A stretch of DNA of 23,462 nucleotides from a virus: positions 1-23,462 of the IMG/VR virus record IMGVR_UViG_3300010885_028554; one strand, 5' to 3'. This document shows positions 6,463 through 13,370 of the stretch, one piece after another; positions within the stretch are counted from its first letter, which is position 1; every line of letters starts with the position of its first letter. The position numbers and the translations under genes were made by a program. The notes under the pieces are model-generated. The model worked only from the letters and a program-made list of their open reading frames with translations. It made no database searches and was not told where the DNA came from.

Positions 6463-7155
6463 ATGGCACATCTTAAAATTTTTTATCATGTGATTGATTT
6501 AAATTTGAATCATACAAAACTAATTTTTGAAGAACAAATTACAAAAATGAAAGTTAGTGGTTTGTTAGATGTTGCAGAATTAAACATCAATTGCCATTAC
6601 AATAAAAACAGTTTTGATGATCTTAAAGAACAATATCGACATTATTCAAATATAAATTGGATTTTTAAAACATCAGATCCCCGAGATGCAGAGATCACAA
6701 CCAATCGTTTAATGAAAGAAACCGCTGATAATACAACTGAAGATTTCTATGCTCTATATACACATCAAAAAGGTGTTTCTTATGTTGAAGGATTTTCAGA
6801 TAGGGCCATTCCTTGCAAACATTGGAGATGGATCATGGATTATTGGACCATTGAAAATTGGCGAGATTGTATCACCAAGTTAGATGAAGGATATGATGCT
6901 GTTGGTAGTTTACTACGTGACAACAATCATTTCAGTGGTAATGTATATTGGTTAAAATCCAGTTTCATTAGGAAATGCAATAAGATACCCCTGCCCTCGT
7001 CTCTACATTATGAGAATCCCTGGACCGATGTAACGCCCGTGAACGGTCCGGAAATGTGGTTAGGTAGAAATGGTGCGAGGTTCTACAATATGTATAATAC
7101 AGGTAATCTTGACCATTATATGAATCCGCACCCACCGGAATTCTACAGAAAATAA
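6463..7155 (+). CDS. Putative glycosyltransferase-associated protein
   Basis: This 230-residue protein starts one base after the preceding stop, with AGGA eight bases before the ATG. YALYTHQKGVSY (about 101-112), the W-rich RWIMDYWTIENW segment (about 126-137) and VGSLLRDNNHFSGNVYWLKS (about 147-166) resemble a family found in capsule and phage sugar clusters, in which a threshold HxKG and a late HFSGNxWW motif are conserved. The role is probably glycan synthesis or transfer, but no catalytic residue can be assigned with confidence. It is the last gene of the rightward operon, and its stop directly abuts the stop of the convergent nucleotidyltransferase gene. Confidence 0.6.
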   Translation: MAHLKIFYHVIDLNLNHTKLIFEEQITKMKVSGLLDVAELNINCHYNKNSFDDLKEQYRHYSNINWIFKTSDPRDAEITTNRLMKETADNTTEDFYALYTHQKGVSYVEGFSDRAIPCKHWRWIMDYWTIENWRDCITKLDEGYDAVGSLLRDNNHFSGNVYWLKSSFIRKCNKIPLPSSLHYENPWTDVTPVNGPEMWLGRNGARFYNMYNTGNLDHYMNPHPPEFYRK

Positions 7156-7842
7156 TTAGATACTTAAATTTTGATCATGTGCTTGATCAATGAAATTTTG
7201 TAATTGTCGAATAATATCACTGTTACGTAGTGTTTTATATACCAGATTAGCTGTGGAATATTCTCCGGTGGTTTTGAGGCCCAATTGACGAAATTTCCGC
7301 AATAAATTCATTATTTTTTTGGCAGTATTGGCATCTTTTGACGCTAAACTGTGTCGAATTAAAGTGTCCCATACTTGAGTCATATGTTCAATGTTATCCA
7401 CATCAAATGGCCCTACATTCTGTTTTGGCCGAGAAAGCCACCGTCTTTGTTGTATGCTATAAGCAGCACTAACCGCAGGGTGATCTAAATCTTCCACATA
7501 CAGTTCTACAGGTATACCTTTAACGGTGATATCAAATTTGTTCTTATAAAGCAATCGCTTGGCATCAAATAGTTCTGCTGCTTCTCTATCACAGTCCACA
7601 CTGCTATAATCTGCAATCAAGTGTAAATCCAAATCGCTTTTATCAGTATAGAAATATGATACCTGACCGCCGGTAATACGTACATCTACTACATCAAATG
7701 GAACATCTATAAACTTCTTAAAATCTCGTGCAATTTTAATCAATGCTGATTCAACATCGGGCAGCAGACGATCGCCCTGCCAGATTTTAGGATTAAGTTG
7801 GTCATGAGGTTCAAACCCCAAATTATAGTCAAGTATAGCCAT
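7156..7842 (-). CDS. Pol-beta-superfamily nucleotidyltransferase
   Basis: I chose the ATG at 7840-7842 (MAILDYNLGFEP), giving 228 residues; the frame is open to 7911, but that extension would be antisense to the diverging YqgE-like gene. RITGGQVSYFYTDKSDLDLHLIA (about 55-77) contains the GG/GS loop and DxD (D70, D72) of nucleotidyltransferases. IPVELYVED (about 110-118) supplies the third acidic residue (E113). Enzymes with this core transfer NMP groups to proteins, RNA or small molecules; stand-alone versions occur in T4-like phages with unknown targets. It could act as a toxin-like or host-modifying enzyme, but nothing here specifies the substrate. A late-type box sits just before the start. 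Confidence 0.75.
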   Translation of the reverse strand: MAILDYNLGFEPHDQLNPKIWQGDRLLPDVESALIKIARDFKKFIDVPFDVVDVRITGGQVSYFYTDKSDLDLHLIADYSSVDCDREAAELFDAKRLLYKNKFDITVKGIPVELYVEDLDHPAVSAAYSIQQRRWLSRPKQNVGPFDVDNIEHMTQVWDTLIRHSLASKDANTAKKIMNLLRKFRQLGLKTTGEYSTANLVYKTLRNSDIIRQLQNFIDQAHDQNLSI

Positions 7843-7850
7843 ATAAAAGT

Positions 7851-7858
7851 ATTTATCG
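7851..7858 (-). promoter_or_regulatory. Late-type promoter box immediately before the nucleotidyltransferase start
   Basis: On the minus strand GATAAATA (7858-7851) is followed by eight bases and then the ATG at 7842. In T4 the late start site is about six bases downstream of the box, so the mRNA would begin at most a few bases before the AUG, with no room for a ribosome site. The box is seen directly; promoter activity is inferred. Confidence 0.5.
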
Positions 7859-7871
7859 GTTAAATAGATGT

Positions 7872-8432
7872 ATGATAGAGCAAAATTATACAGGACATCT
7901 GTTAGCGGCACATCCTAAAAGAACGGATTCCGTTCTACGTAGAAGTACAGTATTGGTAATAGATCATGACAGTGCCGGTGCCATTGGTCTGCAAATTAAC
8001 AAACCATATGTCAGTAATGTCACGTTTGATAGTGTTATGAGAAATGTAGGATTGACAATGCCTAACGATCAACCACTATACAATGGTGGTCCAGAGTCTA
8101 CAAATAGAATACACGTTATACATACGTTAGATTGGTTCAGCCCAACTACAAATAAAGTAACTGATCAAATTGGAATCAGTAGTGACTTGTCTGTATTAAG
8201 TGCTATCAGTAACAATGAAGGGCCGTCATATTTCAGAGCCATCGCAGGTTTTGTGCGTTGGCTACCAAGACATTTAGATGGTGAAGTGTTAGGCGAAGAT
8301 CCCTGGACCATTAATCACAGTTGGTCATTTACCCGTGCAGAACCTGAAACTTTATTCGGTTACACAGACATAGATCAATGGCACAGAGTTATTGCTGAAT
8401 CCAGCAGAGAACAAGTAGCCAGTTGGTTTTAA
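7872..8432 (+). CDS. YqgE/AlgH (UPF0301, DUF179) family protein
   Basis: This 186-residue protein has the length and motifs of the YqgE/AlgH family. GHLLAAHPKRTDSVLRRSTVLVIDH (about 8-32) corresponds to the first strands. SAGAIGLQINKP (about 34-45) is the family GAxGLxLNxP signature. LYNGGPES (about 69-76) is the GGP loop, followed by HVIHTLDW. GPSYFRAIAGFVRWLPRHLDGEV (about 118-140) matches the GxAGWxxGQLExEI region. Bacterial members have unclear function; AlgH of Pseudomonas was linked to alginate regulation. A phage copy is unusual to me. No strong ribosome site precedes the ATG. The stop codon overlaps that of the convergent helicase gene. Confidence 0.85.
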   Translation: MIEQNYTGHLLAAHPKRTDSVLRRSTVLVIDHDSAGAIGLQINKPYVSNVTFDSVMRNVGLTMPNDQPLYNGGPESTNRIHVIHTLDWFSPTTNKVTDQIGISSDLSVLSAISNNEGPSYFRAIAGFVRWLPRHLDGEVLGEDPWTINHSWSFTRAEPETLFGYTDIDQWHRVIAESSREQVASWF

Positions 8433-9913
8433 TCTTTTTCTTCGTTCATTTTAGCCAGCATTGATCTAATATCGCTGACTGCCTTAACACCCTTGACTTG
8501 AGGTTTACTCAAATCAAATCCCTCAACGGGTGTTGCTCTTTCCCATTTAGTATTAACAGGTTCGTCTGTGCTGGTGCTCACTGTGCTGGTACGTTTAAAT
8601 CCAGACATCATAGAACTACCACCGCTGCTGTTAGATGATTGACCCCCACCCTGATTAAAACTGGCAGTATCGTCATCCCCTGCGTCTGTGATTCGTAATG
8701 TATCAATATTAAATTCTAATTCAACCTTTTGTCCAACTCCGCTACTGCTACGAGTTTTCATGAACTGTATTTGATAACGTCCGCGTTCTTTCATAGCACG
8801 ACTTGTAAAGATACCGATCACATTATCTGCTGTCATAATCTTACTCAGACCGCCCGAGATATGACTGTGATCAAATTCAATCTCTTCAACTGCACTACGA
8901 TTTAACTGACTTGCAGTTACAGTAACACATTGTGTTTCCATTGCTAAATTACGTATTTCTTCACTGACATATTTGTCTTTGACAAACAAGTCACTTGGAC
9001 TAATCTTCACGCTTAATGGCATCATCAAGTCCAAATAATCGATTAGGATAACATCGGGTTTACAGCCTTTCTTAACTTGATACTCTTTCAAGTAAGCACG
9101 AATGTCATTACAGTTCTTACCACTTGGCATATATTTGACTTGTAGATTTCCGGACTTCTTACCCAATACTTTGACCTTGAGTTCAACCTCATCAAGATTC
9201 TTAAAGATCTCGCGTGTTGTGATACCTGTCATCATACTGTCCAAACGCATAGCCACAAGGCCCTCGCTCAACTCGAATGTAAGATACAATACATTCATAC
9301 CTGCAAGTGCCCAGTTCACACCCAAGTTTGCTAAGAATAAACTCTTACCTCCGCCGGATCCTGCACAGAAGATATTCAGTTCACCACGATTGAATCCACC
9401 GTATAGTTTCTTATCAATGCTGGGCCATCCTGTACTAACTTGTCCATTACCATCTTTGAGTTTGCTTAGACGTGCTCTGGGATCTTCAAAGTAATCAGTG
9501 CCCATGTCCTTGTTTAAACTAATTTGGATCGCATCTTTGATCAGTTTCTCTACCGGACCATAATCACCTACTTCAAGTAAGTCAGCACTGGCCACGATCG
9601 CACGTTCAAGTCCTTTGTGCCTGCTGAAGTTCTCAAACTCATCCATAAGCCAATCATAGTTTTCTCTGGCCAACTGAACTGGTTGTAGATCCATTTTGCA
9701 GTTAGCATTTACAATACTGGCTTCGGGCATGACCTTATAGTCATCAACATATTTGGTAATAAATTCCGCAGTATCTTGATATCTTTGATCAAAGTTAAGT
9801 GGATCAAATATGTTCTGACATCTTACAAATGTCTCCGCATCTGAAAGAAACATCTCCAGATATAGTTTCTGCATATCTGCATTATAGTTTGGTTTCTTCT
9901 CTTTTTTATTCAT
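8429..9913 (-). CDS. 41: Replicative DNA helicase, T4 gp41-like (DnaB family)
   Basis: This 494-residue RecA-fold hexameric helicase would unwind the lagging-strand template 5' to 3' and form the primosome with the gp61-like primase. An N-terminal helical domain (1-140) is followed by TGWPSIDKKLYGGFNRGEL, Walker A AGSGGGKS (184-191), the catalytic glutamate in LTFELSEG (E214), Walker B VILIDYLDL (288-296) and VTVTASQLNRSAVEE (about 331-345) with HISGG (DnaB motif 4). The tail beyond about 415 is Gly/Ser/Thr-rich and low-complexity. The start overlaps the primase stop by eight bases (ATGAATAA), so the two are co-translated. The family length fits T4 gp41 (about 475). Confidence 0.95.
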   Translation of the reverse strand: MNKKEKKPNYNADMQKLYLEMFLSDAETFVRCQNIFDPLNFDQRYQDTAEFITKYVDDYKVMPEASIVNANCKMDLQPVQLARENYDWLMDEFENFSRHKGLERAIVASADLLEVGDYGPVEKLIKDAIQISLNKDMGTDYFEDPRARLSKLKDGNGQVSTGWPSIDKKLYGGFNRGELNIFCAGSGGGKSLFLANLGVNWALAGMNVLYLTFELSEGLVAMRLDSMMTGITTREIFKNLDEVELKVKVLGKKSGNLQVKYMPSGKNCNDIRAYLKEYQVKKGCKPDVILIDYLDLMMPLSVKISPSDLFVKDKYVSEEIRNLAMETQCVTVTASQLNRSAVEEIEFDHSHISGGLSKIMTADNVIGIFTSRAMKERGRYQIQFMKTRSSSGVGQKVELEFNIDTLRITDAGDDDTASFNQGGGQSSNSSGGSSMMSGFKRTSTVSTSTDEPVNTKWERATPVEGFDLSKPQVKGVKAVSDIRSMLAKMNEEKD

Positions 9914-10907
9914 TCATAGCCTCTAATTTTTTCTGTATCAACTGTATTTTTATCTTATTTGTTTCTTGGTAATGTAATATCGTGGTTAGTGTATAAAGCC
10001 TGCCGTATCGTTTAACAGCATCAGCAACGTCCTTGACATCATCTTCCCACGGTGGTAAACTCACAGCCCAGCCGTTATCCAATGCTGCCTTGACTAATTT
10101 TGCACCAGGGCGATCTCTATCCGGAACCACTATTATCTGTTTACCCATGGCATTCAATCTCGCACATTGGGTTTCGTTTGGTTCATTGGTCATTATAGCC
10201 GCACCATCTACTGCTATAGCATCAAATTGTCCTTCAACAACTATAACACAAGATCTGTCATAGGTCTGCCTATCGAGGTTAAACACATAACCGTTCTGGC
10301 TATCTGTAAGGTATTTCGGTTTACCTTCTGTTATTTTACGACCAGTATATCCAACTACCTTACCATCGTGATAGAAAGGTATGAGTAATCGATCCTTGTA
10401 TCCAGGAGCGGGTGTCCACATCCAATCATACCAATCGAGTTCCATTCCTCTACTGACAAGATATTCAAAGACTCGCACCATGTCTGCATCTTCGCCGGGT
10501 TTCCAAACTGCCAGTGCCCACTCTTTGAGTAGCATCGCACCTTCTGGCAATTCTCTTTCTTGCAAAACAAAGTTTAATGCACGTTTAGTTTGCGGTTGAT
10601 CCTCTTTGAATTTAAGAGTTATCAATCCCAATCTGCTTATATCACTGTCACCCATACCGCACCATTTGAACAATGATTTGGTATTAGAGCTCAATAGTTT
10701 ACCAGGGCTCCAGCCGGCTTTGAATCCACAGTTGAAGCAATGATAGGTAAAACCGTCATCTGTAAAGAGGACACCACCACGCTTTTTAGTATCTGGGCGA
10801 TCACCTCTGTTATGACAGCAGACCGCGTTGAAACTAACCCAACCGCCTGTGGTTAGTTTTCTATTTGGAGGTAACAGTGTGTGTAAAGATGCCTGAACTT
10901 CGTTCAT
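9906..10907 (-). CDS. 61: DNA primase, T4 gp61-like (zinc finger plus Toprim)
   Basis: This 333-residue protein makes RNA primers for lagging-strand synthesis at the gp41 helicase. The N-terminal zinc-binding region has C31/H32 and C57-x2-C60 in YHCFNCGFKAGW. RLLIPFYHDGKVVGYTGR (173-190) is the primase core segment typical of DnaG-like proteins. The Toprim domain has VIVVEGQFDAIAVDG (E225) and VPDRDRPG (D263, D265), then a basic helical tail. Gene order 61-41 matches the T4-group primosome partnership. The only upstream signal is an eight-base gap after a structural-type gene, so it probably shares that transcript or uses an internal promoter I do not see. Confidence 0.93.
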   Translation of the reverse strand: MNEVQASLHTLLPPNRKLTTGGWVSFNAVCCHNRGDRPDTKKRGGVLFTDDGFTYHCFNCGFKAGWSPGKLLSSNTKSLFKWCGMGDSDISRLGLITLKFKEDQPQTKRALNFVLQERELPEGAMLLKEWALAVWKPGEDADMVRVFEYLVSRGMELDWYDWMWTPAPGYKDRLLIPFYHDGKVVGYTGRKITEGKPKYLTDSQNGYVFNLDRQTYDRSCVIVVEGQFDAIAVDGAAIMTNEPNETQCARLNAMGKQIIVVPDRDRPGAKLVKAALDNGWAVSLPPWEDDVKDVADAVKRYGRLYTLTTILHYQETNKIKIQLIQKKLEAMNE

Positions 10908-10915
10908 GCACTATT

Positions 10916-11749
10916 TTAACTTCTATATAGGACTTTGTCAAGTGATCCGAAGTAAGTTGGGTCATTATTATCCGAATCAGCGGGTCTTGTAGCTGGAACA
11001 TGCACAATACGTATATAGGTATATACACCATTAAAGTTTTTATAATCAACTCCTGTGTAACTATCATAAGAATGGGTAGAAATGGTGTAATAGCTACTAT
11101 CGCCGGTTGGAGTATTATCTAATGTTCCCTGTATGTAAACAGTACCTTTATATGCAGTCATATAAATTGCTACGGTATTCAATGCGGAATTACCGTTGAA
11201 TTCTGGATTAGCATATATGTTTCCACTCTTATGTTCATATTTTCTTGTAAGATCATTAAATGTCGCATTAAAACTGGTAACAGTTGTGCTATCTTTCAAC
11301 ACCGGAAATACATCATTGGAGATATGTAAAGTACCGTTCATTCCGTAGTAAACATTGGCGTATGCAGGAGTATAAGTTCCATCAGAATCTAATACCTTTA
11401 CACTGTAAGTATAGCTGGATTTATCAAGATCGAGAGTATCACTTTCAGTAAGAGTCAATAGAGCCATGCCCTTAGTACTGGTGGTTTCTGCCAATACCTC
11501 AAGTTGTTTTTCTAAGAGCATACGTTGATTTATAGCATCAAACATAGTAAACACGAATGTTTGTGTGTCGGAGATAGATATACGTTTTTGATCGCTGTTT
11601 TTGAATTGAATCCTTACTTGATTCTTAATTCCTTTTTGTATTGTTAGGTCTCGTTGATACATAACCTGATTTACTCCTCTGATTGCAGCGTCCAAATCTA
11701 GTGTCACATCGAGTTTATTTAAGTATAAATAGATTGGTAAAATTTGCAT
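10916..11749 (-). CDS. Virion structural-type protein
   Basis: The N-terminal third of this 277-residue protein contains GVNQVMYQRDL (about 25-35) and KGIKNQVRIQFKNSDQKRI (about 39-57), a segment I associate with conserved structural proteins of T4-like cyanophages and marine phages. The rest is rich in Ser/Thr/Tyr/Asn beta-type sequence with little charge (for example TPAYANVYYGMNG and a C-terminal YSYYTIS-like region), as expected of a tail or baseplate decoration or fibre-associated protein. A late-type box (minus AAATAAATA) directly precedes the ATG, which fits late expression. The exact virion location is unknown. It is placed oddly, immediately upstream of the primase gene. Confidence 0.65.
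   Translation of the reverse strand: MQILPIYLYLNKLDVTLDLDAAIRGVNQVMYQRDLTIQKGIKNQVRIQFKNSDQKRISISDTQTFVFTMFDAINQRMLLEKQLEVLAETTSTKGMALLTLTESDTLDLDKSSYTYSVKVLDSDGTYTPAYANVYYGMNGTLHISNDVFPVLKDSTTVTSFNATFNDLTRKYEHKSGNIYANPEFNGNSALNTVAIYMTAYKGTVYIQGTLDNTPTGDSSYYTISTHSYDSYTGVDYKNFNGVYTYIRIVHVPATRPADSDNNDPTYFGSLDKVLYRS
11724..11731 (+). promoter_or_regulatory. Perfect T4-type late promoter box, plus strand
   Basis: TATAAATA is an exact match to the T4 late consensus. It lies 39 bases before the ATG of the rightward gene at 11771, inside the 5' end of the opposite-strand structural gene. No good ribosome site lies between box and start. Confidence 0.6.
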
Positions 11750-11751
11750 AA

Positions 11752-11759
11752 TGTATTTA
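11752..11759 (-). promoter_or_regulatory. Late-type box abutting the structural gene start
   Basis: On the minus strand AATAAATA (11759-11752) is followed by CA and then the ATG-containing TTATG with the start at 11749. The spacing is so short that transcription from it would begin at or inside the start codon, so either the box is used with a leaderless mRNA or it is coincidental. It forms a divergent pair with the plus-strand box at 11724-11731. Confidence 0.35.
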
Positions 11760-11770
11760 TTTAAACTTCA

Positions 11771-12148
11771 ATGAGTAATCAATTCCAGGACAAATTCCCC
11801 TTTATTTCCTGTCTAAAGTCCAATGACAAGGAATATGTCGGTATAATTATCAACTGTGATGATTATGTATCCAGCATATACGATCTATCAATGATCATTG
11901 AAGAAAATGAAAAGAAAATGTTTTTAGAATTAGGTGAAGTTTGGTGGTGGGAAAGCAATAGGAAAATACCAATTAACATATTTCTAAAAAAAGAGATGCA
12001 GGATTTTAAACCTTATATCAAAACATTCAGCAGTAAAGATGTTGAGATATTATTTGGGCCCACAGTGAATCTCAGCGAAATTGCTGAAAAGCGTATAAAA
12101 AGAAAATCAATACAATTAGTACGGTCTGTTAAGAGTACCCGTAACTAA
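11771..12148 (+). CDS. Conserved-type phage hypothetical protein
   Basis: This 125-residue protein has no recognised domain. FLELGEVWWWESNRKIPINIFLKKEM (about 53-78) is a striking Trp-rich segment, followed by a predicted GPTVNL turn and a basic tail (KRIKRKSIQLVRSVKS). The spacing and motif order match hypothetical proteins I recall from T4-like marine phages, where the WWW segment is retained. An exact late promoter lies upstream at 11724-11731, so expression is probably late. Its last 20 bases overlap the end of the convergent DnaE-like gene. The function is unknown. Confidence 0.7.
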   Translation: MSNQFQDKFPFISCLKSNDKEYVGIIINCDDYVSSIYDLSMIIEENEKKMFLELGEVWWWESNRKIPINIFLKKEMQDFKPYIKTFSSKDVEILFGPTVNLSEIAEKRIKRKSIQLVRSVKSTRN

Positions 12149-12704
12149 TTCGCTCACATAGGAGGTTAAGTTGAACTACAATAACCGACGCATAAGATAT
12201 AGCGTGGGCCTTCTTGAAGAAATAGGAATCCTCAGTCTTAGTCCATATTTCATCATAGATGGCCTGGAATCCTTTTTCCTTGCATACTGGGATCAAATGT
12301 TTTTTACCGGGTCTGATCATAGCCAGGACCGTGGCTAATTCTACAATACTCTTAGGTTTCAACTCTGCCAATAAGTTATGATATCCATTGATATGGAACA
12401 ATTGATCACATACGTCCTTCTCACACAGCAAATCCCACAGTGGTTCAGTATTAAGTAATTCTACAAGATGACCTTCATCCTTGACACCGTTATACGCACC
12501 AACATTTAAGAAATCGATCTTAAAGTATCCACGTTCCTCTGCAGATTTATAATCGATACTGGCAGTATCAGTTAATGGATTGTAGGGAATACTGTGACAA
12601 TAGACACCTGTGTTATGTTTCTTTCCATCTTCGAGACGTGCTGGAATGTGCCGGATTATATCAAGTACTCGTTTTCTATCTGGAAAGTCGATATCGATAT
12701 CCAT
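12129..12704 (-). CDS. Miniature DNA polymerase III alpha (DnaE)-like protein
   Basis: This 191-residue protein begins MDIDIDFPDR, equivalent to the DnaE palm segment PDFDVDF that carries two catalytic aspartates (D401, D403 in E. coli). KKHNTGVYCHS (about 28-38) matches KHAGGVVI, YFKIDFLNVG (about 60-69) matches VKFDFLGLRT with the third catalytic aspartate (D555), LKPKSIVELATVLAMIRPG (about 115-133) matches the fingers segment, and FKKAHAISYASVIVVQ (about 163-178) matches FNKSHAxAYxxxxYQ. The PHP domain, N-terminal palm, beta-binding and OB domains are absent. I recall short stand-alone versions in other T4-like marine phages, so this may be a true family, not a fragment. The start overlaps the HNH stop (TAATG). 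Confidence 0.8.
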   Translation of the reverse strand: MDIDIDFPDRKRVLDIIRHIPARLEDGKKHNTGVYCHSIPYNPLTDTASIDYKSAEERGYFKIDFLNVGAYNGVKDEGHLVELLNTEPLWDLLCEKDVCDQLFHINGYHNLLAELKPKSIVELATVLAMIRPGKKHLIPVCKEKGFQAIYDEIWTKTEDSYFFKKAHAISYASVIVVQLNLLCERISYGYS

Positions 12705-13345
12705 TATTTTATCACTCTACCTTTTTTATAACCTTCTGGAATAATATCGATTAGATTTATCATCATATTTTCAATTCCGTTTGTAATCCAAAACATACCT
12801 CTGTTTTTCTTACTCGGAATCTGCGCTATTCTTTTTAAGTGTCCAGACTCGGCATTTCGTTTTCCCTGTGTTTTTCCGCCTTTACTTGCAGATTTTAATC
12901 TTTCTTCAGGATCAGCAAACGAACCTTTTCCTCTTGCCATTGTTGTTTTTCCGCCTTTCTTTCCAGCAGCAATTGTATCTGATAATTTTTGTATTCGTTG
13001 AATATGTCCAGATTCTGCATTTCTTTTACCTTGTATTTTTCCGTTTTTAGATTGCATTTCAAATAATTCATCAGGATTTAGCAAACCAAATCCCCATTTT
13101 TCTCCTGATGCTTTTCTAATTTTTGCAGTTGCTTTTCCACCTAAAGAGCATACCATTTTTTTAAATTCTGGATCTTGGGATTTTCCTGATAACATATAGT
13201 AAGCACACAGATCTTCTTTCTTTCCATATTGTTCGTAAAGTTTAAGATGTGCTTGTGAATGCTCCTCTACAGAAAGTTCTATTATATTATTTAAATCGTC
13301 GGAACCTCCCATATGTCTCGGTATAATGTGATGTTTATGTTTCAT
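12704..13345 (-). CDS. Free-standing HNH homing-type endonuclease
   Basis: I use the ATG at 13343-13345 (MKHKHHIIPRHMGG). The frame is open to 13381, but the extra codons coincide with a late-type promoter. The HNH motif is visible at the N-terminus: HHIIPRHMGG, then DDLNNIIELSVEEHSQAH (about 16-34). The C-terminal part has two near-identical DNA-binding-type modules, KxGKxQGKRNAESGHxxRI, and ends with FWITNGIENMMIN...IPEGYKKGR, a segment common in phage homing endonucleases. It probably cleaves a cognate phage site to spread itself. It is inserted between dCMP deaminase and the DnaE-like gene without disrupting either frame, and is coupled to the latter by TAATG. Confidence 0.85.
   Translation of the reverse strand: MKHKHHIIPRHMGGSDDLNNIIELSVEEHSQAHLKLYEQYGKKEDLCAYYMLSGKSQDPEFKKMVCSLGGKATAKIRKASGEKWGFGLLNPDELFEMQSKNGKIQGKRNAESGHIQRIQKLSDTIAAGKKGGKTTMARGKGSFADPEERLKSASKGGKTQGKRNAESGHLKRIAQIPSKKNRGMFWITNGIENMMINLIDIIPEGYKKGRVIK
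12827..13048 (-). repeat. Tandem-type duplicated module inside the HNH gene
   Basis: Two 19-codon copies of K-x-G-K-x-Q-G-K-R-N-A-E-S-G-H-x-x-R-I lie at 13048-12992 and 12883-12827, about 110 bases apart. The copies are nearly identical at protein level and similar at DNA level. Weaker GGK-rich copies lie between and before them. This is typical of modular DNA-binding tails of homing endonucleases. Confidence 0.75.
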
Positions 13346-13370
13346 AAAAGTGCTTCGGCATGTAGTACTT

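Noticed and set aside
7156-7911. Longer nucleotidyltransferase start (MPLTDVLYNF)
   Set aside because: It would overlap the divergent YqgE-like start and run through the late-type box; MAILDYNLGF gives a better family-like opening.
9102-9494. 130-residue Pro/Leu/Ser-rich rightward frame
   Set aside because: It is antisense to the gp41 helicase core, and its composition mirrors that gene's codon use.
12827-13048. CRISPR-like or tandem non-coding repeat
   Set aside because: The two copies encode the same protein module in frame inside the HNH gene; there are only two and the spacing is not CRISPR-like.
12868-13050. Phe/Leu-rich rightward frame resembling a membrane protein
   Set aside because: It is antisense to the repetitive Lys/Gly-rich part of the HNH gene; hydrophobicity is expected from the reverse complement.
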